Origin: Pseudomonadota bacterium
GTDB taxonomy: Bacteria; Pseudomonadota; Alphaproteobacteria; Acetobacterales; Acetobacteraceae
DNA: 10,440 nt
Assembly: GCA_023424475.1 (NCBI GenBank)
Contig: JAFADX010000403.1
Span: 1 to 10,440 of the forward strand
Direction of reading: 5' to 3'
Of this stretch, positions 1 through 7,148 are shown one piece after another; within the stretch, counting starts at the first letter, position 1; each line of letters begins with the position of its first letter. The notes below the pieces were generated by a model. The model was not told the DNA's origin, did no database searches, and was given only the letters and a program-made list of their open reading frames with translations. The translations under genes and the position numbers were made by a program.

Positions 1-600
1 GGCCGCCAGCACGGCGGGCTCCGCTCCGCCCCCGGCGAGCCGCTCGGCCTCCGTCTCGTTCACCACCAGGACATCCGTGGCGGCGAGCAGCGCCACCGGC
101 ACCTCGACGGCCGGGGCCGCGTTCAACACCGTCCGGCCGCCGCTGGCCCCGGCGGCCACGAAGGCCGCGAGCGTCGCCTCGGCGGGCGTTTCGAGCTGCG
201 CGACGACGATATTGGCGCCCGCGGCCGCACGCGAGGCGTCCCCGGCCACGAGCCGCGCATTGGCGCCGGCGACGACGACGATCTGGTTCTCGCCCGCCGC
301 ATCCAGCAGGATCACCGCCGCGCCCGTCGGTGCCGCGTCGTCGCGGCGCACGGCCGCGGCATCGATCCCCTCCGCCGCCCAGAGGGCCAGGGCCGCCTCT
401 CCGGCCGCGTCCCGACCGATGCAGGCGAGCATGGCGACCGCCGAGCCGGAGCGCGCGGCCGCGACCGCCTGGTTGCTGCCCTTGCCGCCGTGGAAGCGCT
501 CGAGCGCCGTCGCGGCCAGCGTCTCCCCCGGCTTCGGGAAGTGCGGCACGCGCAGCACCGTATCCTGGTTGTAGGAGCCGACGACGAGGATGCGGCCCAT
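1..600 (-). CDS. rbsK: Ribokinase (PfkB family), 3' end outside window
   Basis: Phosphorylates D-ribose to ribose-5-phosphate with ATP in the cytoplasm, feeding ribose into the pentose phosphate pool. The 200 visible residues run without a stop from the ATG at 600 to the window edge. They contain the N-terminal VVGSYNQD strand with its substrate-binding Asp (residues 6-13), the PfkB signature GGKGSNQAVAAA (38-49), a GENQI strand (103-107) and the NETEAE motif (181-186) typical of ribokinases. The family is about 300 residues long, so roughly the last third is missing, including the GAGD catalytic-base/anion-hole loop and the ATP-binding end. Whether the enzyme is intact therefore cannot be judged here. 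A purine-rich GGGAGGGAAGC run directly precedes the ATG and supports this start. The gene is divergent from trxC. No ribose transporter or LacI regulator is visible. Another PfkB sugar kinase is possible, but GGKGSNQ plus NETEAE favours ribokinase. Confidence 0.93.
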   Translation of the reverse strand, partial: MGRILVVGSYNQDTVLRVPHFPKPGETLAATALERFHGGKGSNQAVAAARSGSAVAMLACIGRDAAGEAALALWAAEGIDAAAVRRDDAAPTGAAVILLDAAGENQIVVVAGANARLVAGDASRAAAGANIVVAQLETPAEATLAAFVAAGASGGRTVLNAAPAVEVPVALLAATDVLVVNETEAERLAGGGAEPAVLAA

Positions 601-655
601 GCTTCCCTCCCGACTGGGCGGGCGGACGCTGCGGCCGGCCGGCGGGACGGGTCAA

Positions 656-675
656 GCCTTGCGCCGGCGCAAGGC
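656..675. promoter_or_regulatory. Perfect 20-bp palindrome, candidate operator
   Basis: GCCTTGCGCCGGCGCAAGGC reads the same on both strands over 20 bp with no mismatch, and symmetry stops at both ends (A/A at 655 and 676). It lies 56-75 bp upstream of the rbsK start and next to the AT-rich island, a placement expected for a dimeric repressor or activator site. It has no T-run, which makes a terminator less likely. The regulator is unknown. Confidence 0.4.
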
Positions 676-731
676 ACGATAACATAGGCAGGCGACTAAT
701 ATATTTATTGCCAAGCGGAAGAAGGCGCGCC

Positions 732-784
732 CTGCGGCGGCCCGGAGGGCCGAGCGCCCGAACGGGCACCGCCGCAGATGCGGC
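732..784. repeat. Nested inverted repeats in the trxC upstream region
   Basis: Nine-base arms CTGCGGCGG (732-740) and CCGCCGCAG (769-777) are exact complements. They enclose a small CCC-gga-GGG hairpin (741-749) and GCCCG-aa-CGGGC (756-767), giving a possible three-way junction. The right arm can instead pair downstream as GCCGCA-ga-TGCGGC (771-784), so two folds compete. It could be a structured trxC leader or an old palindromic repeat unit. GC-rich DNA produces such pairings by chance, so function is unproven. Confidence 0.3.
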
Positions 785-866
785 GAAGCCAAGGGCTGCG
801 GATGCGGCTCGCCCGGCGTATGAGGGGCACCAAGGCGAAATCTTCAGGCGCTTGGCATAAGAGCGA

Positions 867-1319
<453 letters not shown>

Positions 1320-1378
1320 CGCTCCCCCCGGGTTGCACCGCAGCAAACTGCTCCTAACCTGTAGGGCATCCCGACACG

Positions 1379-3730
1379 ATGCCCGAGGCCCCCATGCCCG
1401 ATACGACCCTGGCTGATCCCACCATGCTGAAATTCGGGATCGGCCAGCCCGTGCCGCGCCAGGAAGACCCCACCCTGCTGCAGGGGCGTGGGCGGTACAC
1501 GGACGACATCTCGGTCGAAGGCCAGGCGTGGTGCGTCATGGTGCGCAGCCCCTACGCGCACGGCGTCATCCGCGGCATCGGCACGGAAGCGGCGAAGGCG
1601 ATGCCCGGCGTGCTCGGCGTCTATACCGCCGCCGACATGGTGGAATACGGGCCGATGCGCTCCGTGCTGCCGCTCAAGAACAAGGACGGCAGCCCGCTGA
1701 TCAACATCGAGCGCGGGCCGCTCGCCGCCGACAAGGTGCGCTTCGTCGGCGACCCGGTCGCCTTCGTCGTTGCCGAGACCAAGGCCCAGGCCAAGGACGC
1801 CGCCGAGATGGTCGAGATGGACATCGACCCGCTCGATGCCGTGACCGAAGCCTCGGCCGCCGCAGCCCCGGGCGCGCCGCAGCTCTACGATCACGTCCCC
1901 GGCAACGTGGTGCTCGACTTCCGCTACGGCGACGCGGAGAAGGTCGCAGCGGCCTTCGCCAAAGCCGCCCACGTCACGACGCTCAACATCCGCAACAACC
2001 GCATCGTCGTCTGCCCGATGGAGCCCCGATCCGCGATCGGCGAATGGGATGCCGCCGAGGGCCGCTATATCCTGCACGTCGGCAGCCAGGGCGTGTTCGG
2101 CCTGCGCAACCAGATGGCCAACGACATCCTGAAGGTGCCGGCGGAAAAGGTGCGGATCCTGACCGGCAATGTCGGCGGCTCCTTCGGCATGAAGGCGAGC
2201 GCCTATCCGGAATACGCCTGCGTGCTGCACGCGGCGAAGATGCTCGGCCGTCCGGTGAAGTGGACGGATGAGCGCACCGGCTCCTTCCTCTCGGACTGCC
2301 ACGGCCGCGACCACGAGACCGAGGCCTCGCTCGCGCTCGACGCCGAGGGCCGGTTCCTCGCGGTGAAGCTCGTCTCCTACGGCAACATGGGCGGGTATCT
2401 GTCCACCGTGGGCAACCTGATGGGGACGGGCAACTTCTCGAAGAACATCCAGTCGAACTACGCGACGCCGCTGCTGCTGGTGGAGACGAAGAACGTCGTC
2501 ACCAATACCACGCCGATCTCCGCCTATCGCGGGGCCGGCCGCCCCGAAGGCAACTACTTCATGGAGCGGCTGATCGAGACCGCCGCGCGCGAGATGGGCA
2601 AGGACCCGATCACGCTGCGCAAGCTGAACCACATCCGGCCGGAGCAGTTCCCCTTCAGCGCGCCTTCGGGCTCCGTCTACGATTCCGGCGCCTTCTCCGC
2701 CCTGCTCGACCATGCGCTGGAGGCCGCGGACTGGAACGGCTTCGAAGCCCGCAGGGCCGCGAGCGCCGCGCGCGGCATGCTGCGCGGACGGGGGATCGGC
2801 AATTTCCTCGAATGCACCGCCCCGCCGATGAAGGAGCAGGGCGAACTCGTCTTCGAGCCCGATGGCAGCGTCACCATCGTCACCGGGACGCTCGACTACG
2901 GCCAAGGCCACTGGACGCCCTTCGCGCAGGTGCTGCATGCGAAGCTCGGCGTGCCTTTCGACAGGATCCGGCTGGTCCAGGGTGATTCCGACCGCCTCAT
3001 CGCGGGCGGCGGTACGGGGGGGTCGAAGTCGCTGATGGCCTCCGGCGCCGCGATCCTGCAGGCCGCCGACATCGTCATCGACAAGGGCCGCAAGGCCGCA
3101 GGCCATGTCCTCGAGGCCGCCGCCGAGGACATCGAGTTCGCCGCCGGCCGCTTCACCATCGCCGGCACCGACCGCGGCATCGGCATCATGGAACTCGCCA
3201 CGAGGATCCGCGAAGCCGGCCCGCTGCCCGAGGACGTGCCGAACGCCCTCGACAGCCGCACGGTCTACGACCAGGCGCCGATGGCCTTCCCCAATGGCTG
3301 CCACGTCTGCGAGGTCGAGATCGACCCCGACACCGGCCACGTGAGGATCGACCGCTACCTCTCGGTCAACGACTTCGGCGTGATCGTGAACCCGCTGCTG
3401 GTCGAGGGGCAGGCCCATGGCGGCATCGTCCAGGGCATCGGCCAGGCGCTGCACGAGCGTGTCGCATATTCCGAGGACGGCCAGCTTCTGACCGGGTCGT
3501 ACATGGACTACGGCCTGCCCCGCGCGGACGACCTGCCCTCCTTCGGCTTCGAGAGCGCGCCCGATCCCTGCAAGACCAACCCGCTCGGCGCCAAGGGATG
3601 CGGCGAGGCCGGCTGCGCTGGGTCGCTGCCGGCGGTGATGAACGCGATCTCGGACGCTCTCGGCGGGCAGCACATCGACATGCCGGCGACGCCGGAGAAG
3701 GTCTGGGCGGCGGCGCAGGCGCTGCGCTGA
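1379..3730 (+). CDS. Molybdopterin-binding large subunit, xanthine dehydrogenase/CO dehydrogenase family
   Basis: Catalytic subunit of a molybdenum hydroxylase that inserts water-derived oxygen into a C-H bond (aldehyde, purine or other N-heterocycle) or, in CoxL, oxidises CO. The 783-residue length is normal for the family. An aldehyde oxidase/xanthine dehydrogenase a/b hammerhead domain opens the protein (FGIGQPVPRQEDPTLLQG, then GRYTDDI). Cofactor-domain motifs follow: GGSFGMK (266-272), AYRGAGR (382-388), GTGGSKS, and C-terminal GAKGCGEAG, whose Glu743 aligns with the catalytic glutamate. AYRGAGR is the form-II CoxL-like motif. True CO dehydrogenases carry AYxCSFR, so CO oxidation is unlikely and the substrate is unknown. 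No 2Fe-2S or FAD subunit and no XdhC/CoxD-type maturation gene is adjacent. Redox partners must be encoded elsewhere. An in-frame ATG at 1394 is an alternative start, and neither has a strong ribosome-binding site. A weak promoter-like TTGCAC-N16-TAACCT lies at 1333-1360. Confidence 0.9.
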   Translation: MPEAPMPDTTLADPTMLKFGIGQPVPRQEDPTLLQGRGRYTDDISVEGQAWCVMVRSPYAHGVIRGIGTEAAKAMPGVLGVYTAADMVEYGPMRSVLPLKNKDGSPLINIERGPLAADKVRFVGDPVAFVVAETKAQAKDAAEMVEMDIDPLDAVTEASAAAAPGAPQLYDHVPGNVVLDFRYGDAEKVAAAFAKAAHVTTLNIRNNRIVVCPMEPRSAIGEWDAAEGRYILHVGSQGVFGLRNQMANDILKVPAEKVRILTGNVGGSFGMKASAYPEYACVLHAAKMLGRPVKWTDERTGSFLSDCHGRDHETEASLALDAEGRFLAVKLVSYGNMGGYLSTVGNLMGTGNFSKNIQSNYATPLLLVETKNVVTNTTPISAYRGAGRPEGNYFMERLIETAAREMGKDPITLRKLNHIRPEQFPFSAPSGSVYDSGAFSALLDHALEAADWNGFEARRAASAARGMLRGRGIGNFLECTAPPMKEQGELVFEPDGSVTIVTGTLDYGQGHWTPFAQVLHAKLGVPFDRIRLVQGDSDRLIAGGGTGGSKSLMASGAAILQAADIVIDKGRKAAGHVLEAAAEDIEFAAGRFTIAGTDRGIGIMELATRIREAGPLPEDVPNALDSRTVYDQAPMAFPNGCHVCEVEIDPDTGHVRIDRYLSVNDFGVIVNPLLVEGQAHGGIVQGIGQALHERVAYSEDGQLLTGSYMDYGLPRADDLPSFGFESAPDPCKTNPLGAKGCGEAGCAGSLPAVMNAISDALGGQHIDMPATPEKVWAAAQALR

Positions 3731-3735
3731 GAAAG

Positions 3736-3763
3736 GCGGGGGAGAAGGGAGCTTCTCCCCCGC
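3736..3763. terminator. Bidirectional hairpin between convergent genes
   Basis: GCGGGGGAGAAG (3736-3747) and CTTCTCCCCCGC (3752-3763) form a perfect 12-bp stem with a GGAG loop. It begins 5 bp after the hydroxylase stop and ends 6 bp before the panE stop, filling the convergent gap. The minus strand continues with the short pyrimidine run CTTTCTC and the plus strand with ACCCCCT. Neither is a classical U-tract, but strength and position make a shared terminator likely. Confidence 0.7.
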
Positions 3764-3769
3764 ACCCCC

Positions 3770-4666
3770 TCAACCTTCCTTGGCTTTTTCGGCGGCCTTC
3801 ACCAGGGTCAGCAGGACGCGGTTGGCAGGGGTCGGGACGCCGAGCGCGGCCCCCTTGCGGACCACGAAGCCGTTGAGGTGATCGATCTCGGTCGGCTTGC
3901 CCCGCCGCAGGTCCTGCGCCGTCGAGGAGAACTGCTCCGGCATCGTCGCCGCCAGGCCGAGCACGCCGTCCAGGATGTCCGGCGCCAGGGACACCCCCGA
4001 CGCTTCCGCAACCGCCCGGCACTCCCCGACGACATCCCGCATCACATCCTCGACGCCAGCCTGCCGGATCATCCGGCCATAAGGCACCTGCGTGAGCGCG
4101 GACAACGCATTGTAAGCACAGTTCACCACCAGCTTGCCCCAGAGCGCGCCGATCGCGTTCTCCGAAATCCGCGCCGGGATCCCGGCCGCGGCGAACAGCG
4201 CCAGGATCTCCCCGCTCCCGCGGCACGGGCCGATCGCGAGTTCCCCGCGACCGTGGTGCCTGACATGGCCCGGGCCCGCCATTTCCGTCGCGACATAGAC
4301 CGCGACAGGCGCGACCGGCCTGCCCAGCACCGCCTGCAGTCGCTCGGCATTGTCCACGCCGTTCTGGAAGCTGAGGATGGCCGCGTCGGGATGCAGATGC
4401 GGGGCGATCTCGCCGCCGACCGTCTCCGTGTCGCCGGACTTCACGCAGAACAGCACGAGCCTCGCGCCGGCCACCCCGCTCGCGGCCGTCGTCGCATCGA
4501 CCGGCACGCCATGCGTCTCGCCGCCCATCTCCAGGAGCAGCCCGCGCTCGCCGATCGCATCGACATGCTGCCGGCGCCCGATCAGCGTGACGGCCGCCCC
4601 GGCGCGCGCCAGGAGGCCACCATAGAAGCAGCCGATGGCGCCGGCACCCATCACGGCAACCTTCAT
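3770..4666 (-). CDS. panE: 2-dehydropantoate 2-reductase (ketopantoate reductase family)
   Basis: Family reaction: NADPH-dependent reduction of 2-dehydropantoate to pantoate, the committed pantothenate/coenzyme A branch, in the cytoplasm. The 298 residues match the usual size. An N-terminal Rossmann domain has GAGAIG (7-12), FCVKSGDT (73-80) and SFQNGVDN (99-106). The C-terminal helical domain has WGKLVVN with catalytic Lys178, the SSTAQDLRRG stretch (247-256) and TEIDHLNG (259-266) with Glu260, equivalent to the catalytic Lys and acid/substrate-binding Glu of E. coli PanE. The ATG at 4666 follows GGGGGACGGGGC, a G-rich but poor Shine-Dalgarno. It lies 100 bp downstream of the acyl-CoA dehydrogenase operon in the same direction, with hairpins between, so it may be the last operon gene or be transcribed separately. 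Many genomes carry several PanE paralogues acting on other 2-keto acids. Its catabolic setting leaves that open, although all expected catalytic residues are present. Confidence 0.88.
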   Translation of the reverse strand: MKVAVMGAGAIGCFYGGLLARAGAAVTLIGRRQHVDAIGERGLLLEMGGETHGVPVDATTAASGVAGARLVLFCVKSGDTETVGGEIAPHLHPDAAILSFQNGVDNAERLQAVLGRPVAPVAVYVATEMAGPGHVRHHGRGELAIGPCRGSGEILALFAAAGIPARISENAIGALWGKLVVNCAYNALSALTQVPYGRMIRQAGVEDVMRDVVGECRAVAEASGVSLAPDILDGVLGLAATMPEQFSSTAQDLRRGKPTEIDHLNGFVVRKGAALGVPTPANRVLLTLVKAAEKAKEG

Positions 4667-4690
4667 GCCCCGTCCCCCATCCGAATCAGG

Positions 4691-4718
4691 GCCGCTGCCT
4701 GGGCCGGCCGGCAGCGGC
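4691..4718. repeat. Inverted repeat upstream of panE
   Basis: GCCGCTGCC (4691-4699) and GGCAGCGGC (4710-4718) are exact 9-base complements around a 10-base spacer that contains GGCCGGCC. The repeat lies 25-52 bp before the panE start on the minus strand. It could be a second stem of the upstream terminator region, a panE operator or leader hairpin, or chance in GC-rich DNA. Confidence 0.3.
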
Positions 4719-4733
4719 GCAGCCGGTGGCGCC

Positions 4734-4759
4734 GGCGGGGGAGGCTGCCCTCCCCCGCC
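4734..4759 (-). terminator. GC-rich hairpin after the acyl-CoA dehydrogenase operon
   Basis: GGCGGGGGAGG (4734-4744) and CCTCCCCCGCC (4749-4759) pair perfectly over 11 bp around a CTGC loop, 7 bp beyond the stop codon at 4767 on the minus strand. No T-run follows. It shares the core GCGGGGGAG/CTCCCCCGC with the hairpin at 3736-3763, suggesting a recurrent end-of-operon element. If it terminates fully, panE needs its own promoter. If partial, panE gets read-through from the operon. Confidence 0.55.
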
Positions 4760-4766
4760 CCTCGCC

Positions 4767-5909
4767 TCACGCCGCGACGAAGACCCCGCCTTCCGCGCTC
4801 AGCGCGGCGAGGTGGTGGTCCATGTCGCCGAAGGTGTTCTCGATCACCGTCAGCCGCTTCAGGTAGTGGCCGCCGGCATACTCCATCGTCATGGCGATGC
4901 CGCCATGCATCTGCACGGTCTGCTGGCCGACGAAGCGGGCGTTGCGGCCGATCTCGACCTTCACCGCGCGCATCTGGCGGCGGCGTTCGGCCGAGTCCTT
5001 CTCGCTCGCCATCATCGCCGCCAGCATCGCCATGGAGCGCGCCTGCTCGAGGCAGACCATCATCTCCGCCGCACGGTGCTGCAGCGCCTGGAAGGACCCG
5101 ATCGGCCGCCCGAACTGCTTGCGCGTCTTCAGGTAGTCGACCGTCAGGTCCTTCGCGGCCTCCATGCAGCCGACGGCCTCGGCTGCCAGCGCCGCCATGG
5201 TCTCGTCGGCCACGCGCTCGACGAGCGCCAGCCCGCCCTTCAGCTCGGCCTCGGCGCCCACCTTCACGTTGTCGAAGGCGATGTCCGCCGCGCGCTGGCC
5301 GTCGGAAGTGCCGAAGCCCCGCCGCGTCACGCCCTGCGCATTCGCCGGCACCAGGAAAACGCCGATGCCGTCCCGGTCGCGCCGGGCACCCGAGATACGC
5401 GCCGTCACGATGAGCCGGTCCGCCGTATCGCCGTGCACGACGACGCCCTTGCGGCCGTCGATCGCCCAGCCGGCGCCGTCCTTCTTCGCCGTCGTCGCGA
5501 CGTCGTTCAGGTCGAAGCGCGACTGCGGCTCGGTATGCGCGAAGGCGAGCAGCAGCTTGCCCTCGGCGATCTGCGGCACCAGCGCGGCGCGCTGTTCGGC
5601 GCTCGCGCCGTGGCGCAGGAAGCCGCCGCCCATCACCACCGTCGAGACGAAGGGCTCGAGCGTCAGCGCGCGGCCCATCTGCTCCATGACGATCATGGTC
5701 TCGACGGCGCCGTAGCCGAGGCCGCCATCCTCCTCCGCGAAGGGCATGCCGAGCAGGCCGAGTTCCGCATAGGCCGCCCAGACGTCACGCGACCAGCCGG
5801 TCTCGGACGTCATGTAGCCCTTGCGCTGCTCGAAGCCGTACTTGTCCTTCAGCAGCTTCGCCAGGCTGTCCTGGAGGAGCCGCTGATCCTCGGAAAGATC
5901 GAAATCCAT
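4767..5909 (-). CDS. Acyl-CoA dehydrogenase, pimeloyl-CoA dehydrogenase small-subunit type (PimD-like)
   Basis: FAD-dependent acyl-CoA dehydrogenase subunit that introduces the trans-2 double bond into an acyl-CoA and passes electrons to electron-transfer flavoprotein. The 380 residues show the N-terminal helical domain (MDFDLSEDQRLLQDSL), the mid beta domain (LAFAHTEPQSRFDL, 121-134, in place of the usual E-x-G-x-GSD stretch) and the C-terminal helical domain with TRKQFGRPIGSFQALQHR (262-279, FAD contacts). It ends with QMHGGIAMTMEY and VIENTFGDMDHHL. The last element replaces the canonical YEGTSEI loop, and Glu357 falls near the classical catalytic position. The -GDxDHHL ending is, to my recollection, typical of small subunits of heteromeric PimC/PimD enzymes. 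Its ATG is 5 bp after the stop of the large-subunit gene, with only a weak GGGGC upstream, so translational coupling is likely. A heterotetramer with that product is inferred. The exact acyl substrate, such as a dicarboxylyl-CoA, is not visible in sequence. Confidence 0.88.
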   Translation of the reverse strand: MDFDLSEDQRLLQDSLAKLLKDKYGFEQRKGYMTSETGWSRDVWAAYAELGLLGMPFAEEDGGLGYGAVETMIVMEQMGRALTLEPFVSTVVMGGGFLRHGASAEQRAALVPQIAEGKLLLAFAHTEPQSRFDLNDVATTAKKDGAGWAIDGRKGVVVHGDTADRLIVTARISGARRDRDGIGVFLVPANAQGVTRRGFGTSDGQRAADIAFDNVKVGAEAELKGGLALVERVADETMAALAAEAVGCMEAAKDLTVDYLKTRKQFGRPIGSFQALQHRAAEMMVCLEQARSMAMLAAMMASEKDSAERRRQMRAVKVEIGRNARFVGQQTVQMHGGIAMTMEYAGGHYLKRLTVIENTFGDMDHHLAALSAEGGVFVAA

Positions 5910-5914
5910 GTGTC

Positions 5915-7123
5915 TCAGAGCCCCAGGAACGCTTTGGCCATGATGTTCTTCTGGATCTCGGTGGATCCGCCGTAGATCGTCTGCTTGCGCCAGTTGAAGT
6001 AGGTCGCCTGGGCGAGCGTCTGCCAGTCCGCCGCGATATCCGGCTCGTTCCGCCCGTCGGCTTCCGGATCGTTCGGCGCCGCCAGGCCGTACGGGCCCGC
6101 CGCCATGACATAGAGCTCGCTGATCGCCTGCTGCAGTTCCGTCCCGCGGATCTTCAGCACGGAAGACGCCGGGTTCGGCTTGCGCTGGCTGAGCTGGCGG
6201 TTCTCGTCGGCCAGCACGCGCAGCGTCGTCATCTCCAGCGCCTTGAGCTGGACCTCGACATCCGTCAGCCGCGAGCGGAAGCGCGGGTCCTCCATGATCG
6301 GCCGCTCGCCGCCGGGGGATTCCTTCGCGATCATCTTCAGCCGGCGGATGCGCTCCTTCGAGGCCCCGACGCGCGCCTGGCCGGTGCGCTCGTTCGACAG
6401 CAGGAACTTCGCGCAGTCCCAGCCGCGGTTCTCGGTGCCGACCAGGTTCGCCACCGGCACCTTCACGTCGTCGAAGAAGACCTCGTTCACCTCATGCGCG
6501 CCGTCGATGGTGATGATCGGGCGCACCGTGATGCCCGGCGTCTTCATGTCCACGACGAGGAAGGAGATGCCTTCCTGCTGCTTCGCCGCGCCGGGATCGC
6601 TGCGCACCAGCAGGAAGATCCAGTCGGCATGCTGGGCGAGCGTCGTCCAGGTCTTCTGACCGTTGACGACGTAGTGGTCGCCCTCCTTCACCGCCCGCGT
6701 CTTCAGGGAGGCGAGGTCGGAGCCCGCGCCGGGCTCGGAGAAGCCCTGGCAGAACCAGAGGTCGAGGCTCGCGAGCTTCGGCAGGAAGAACTTCTTCTGC
6801 TCGTCGGTGCCGAAGGCGATCAGCACGGGCCCGAGCATGTTGCAGTTGAAGCCGAGCGGCGAGGGCGCCGGCGTCGACTGGATCTCCTCGCTCAGGATGA
6901 AGCGCTGGATCGCGCTCCAGGGCTGGCCGCCCCATTCGACGGGCCAGTGCGGCACCGCCCAGCCCTTCTCATAGAGGCGCTTCTGCCAATCGACCTGCAT
7001 CGCCTTGGTCGGCGTGCGGCCGGAGGCCATGCGCTCGCGCGTCGCGGCCGGCAGGTTGGCGTCGATCCATTCGCGCACTTCCTGGCGGAAGGCGCGTTCC
7101 TCTTCGGTGAATCGGAGTTCCAT
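5915..7123 (-). CDS. Acyl-CoA dehydrogenase, pimeloyl-CoA dehydrogenase large-subunit type (PimC-like)
   Basis: Partner of the downstream acyl-CoA dehydrogenase, acting in the first oxidation step of beta-oxidation. The 402 residues follow the family order. The N-terminal helical domain opens MELRFTEEERAFRQEVREW. The acyl-CoA dehydrogenase signature is CQGFSEPGAGSDLASLKTR (125-143), followed by NGQKTWTT (154-161). The C-terminal domain includes RGWDCAKFLLSNERTG (233-248) and ends IYGGSTEIQKNIMAKAFLGL. Gly385-Gly386 replace the Glu-Gly of the usual IYEG catalytic loop. Glu245 in LLSNERTG lies where isovaleryl-CoA dehydrogenase and the mycobacterial FadE26-type large subunits place the catalytic base, so it is the likely base here. 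AGGAG (7132-7136) is 8 bp before the ATG, an excellent ribosome-binding site. The gene starts 25 bp after the stop of the bifunctional beta-oxidation gene. Assembly with the small subunit is inferred from gene pairing and known FadE/Pim homologues. Confidence 0.9.
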   Translation of the reverse strand: MELRFTEEERAFRQEVREWIDANLPAATRERMASGRTPTKAMQVDWQKRLYEKGWAVPHWPVEWGGQPWSAIQRFILSEEIQSTPAPSPLGFNCNMLGPVLIAFGTDEQKKFFLPKLASLDLWFCQGFSEPGAGSDLASLKTRAVKEGDHYVVNGQKTWTTLAQHADWIFLLVRSDPGAAKQQEGISFLVVDMKTPGITVRPIITIDGAHEVNEVFFDDVKVPVANLVGTENRGWDCAKFLLSNERTGQARVGASKERIRRLKMIAKESPGGERPIMEDPRFRSRLTDVEVQLKALEMTTLRVLADENRQLSQRKPNPASSVLKIRGTELQQAISELYVMAAGPYGLAAPNDPEADGRNEPDIAADWQTLAQATYFNWRKQTIYGGSTEIQKNIMAKAFLGL

Positions 7124-7148
7124 ATCCGTTGCTCCTGTTCGGATCCTG

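Larger units (their letters stand above)
601..866. other. Divergent intergenic region between rbsK and trxC
   Basis: This 266-bp gap contains no convincing gene. It must carry the control regions for both rbsK (leftward) and trxC (rightward). It holds a perfect 20-bp palindrome (656-675), an AT-rich island CTAATATATTTATTG (696-710) that stands out against the GC-rich surroundings, and a GC-rich segment with nested inverted repeats (732-784). TATATT-like -10 candidates occur on both strands in the island, but I could not match any of them to a good -35 at 16-18 bp. The promoters are therefore not assigned. Confidence 0.6.

Noticed and set aside
676..714. Confident promoter call in the AT-rich island
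   Set aside because: TATATT-like -10 elements are present on both strands, but no acceptable -35 lies 16-18 bp away. TTGGCA at 714-709 on the minus strand is 22 bp from the nearest usable -10.
1379..3730. Calling the hydroxylase gene coxL (true CO dehydrogenase)
   Set aside because: The active-site loop is AYRGAGR, not the AYxCSFR of form-I CO dehydrogenases, and the coxM/coxS neighbours are absent.
3878..5975. Long plus-strand frames (511 and 446 residues) opposite panE and the small acyl-CoA dehydrogenase gene
   Set aside because: Low-complexity Arg/Pro/Ala-rich translations antisense to well-supported genes.
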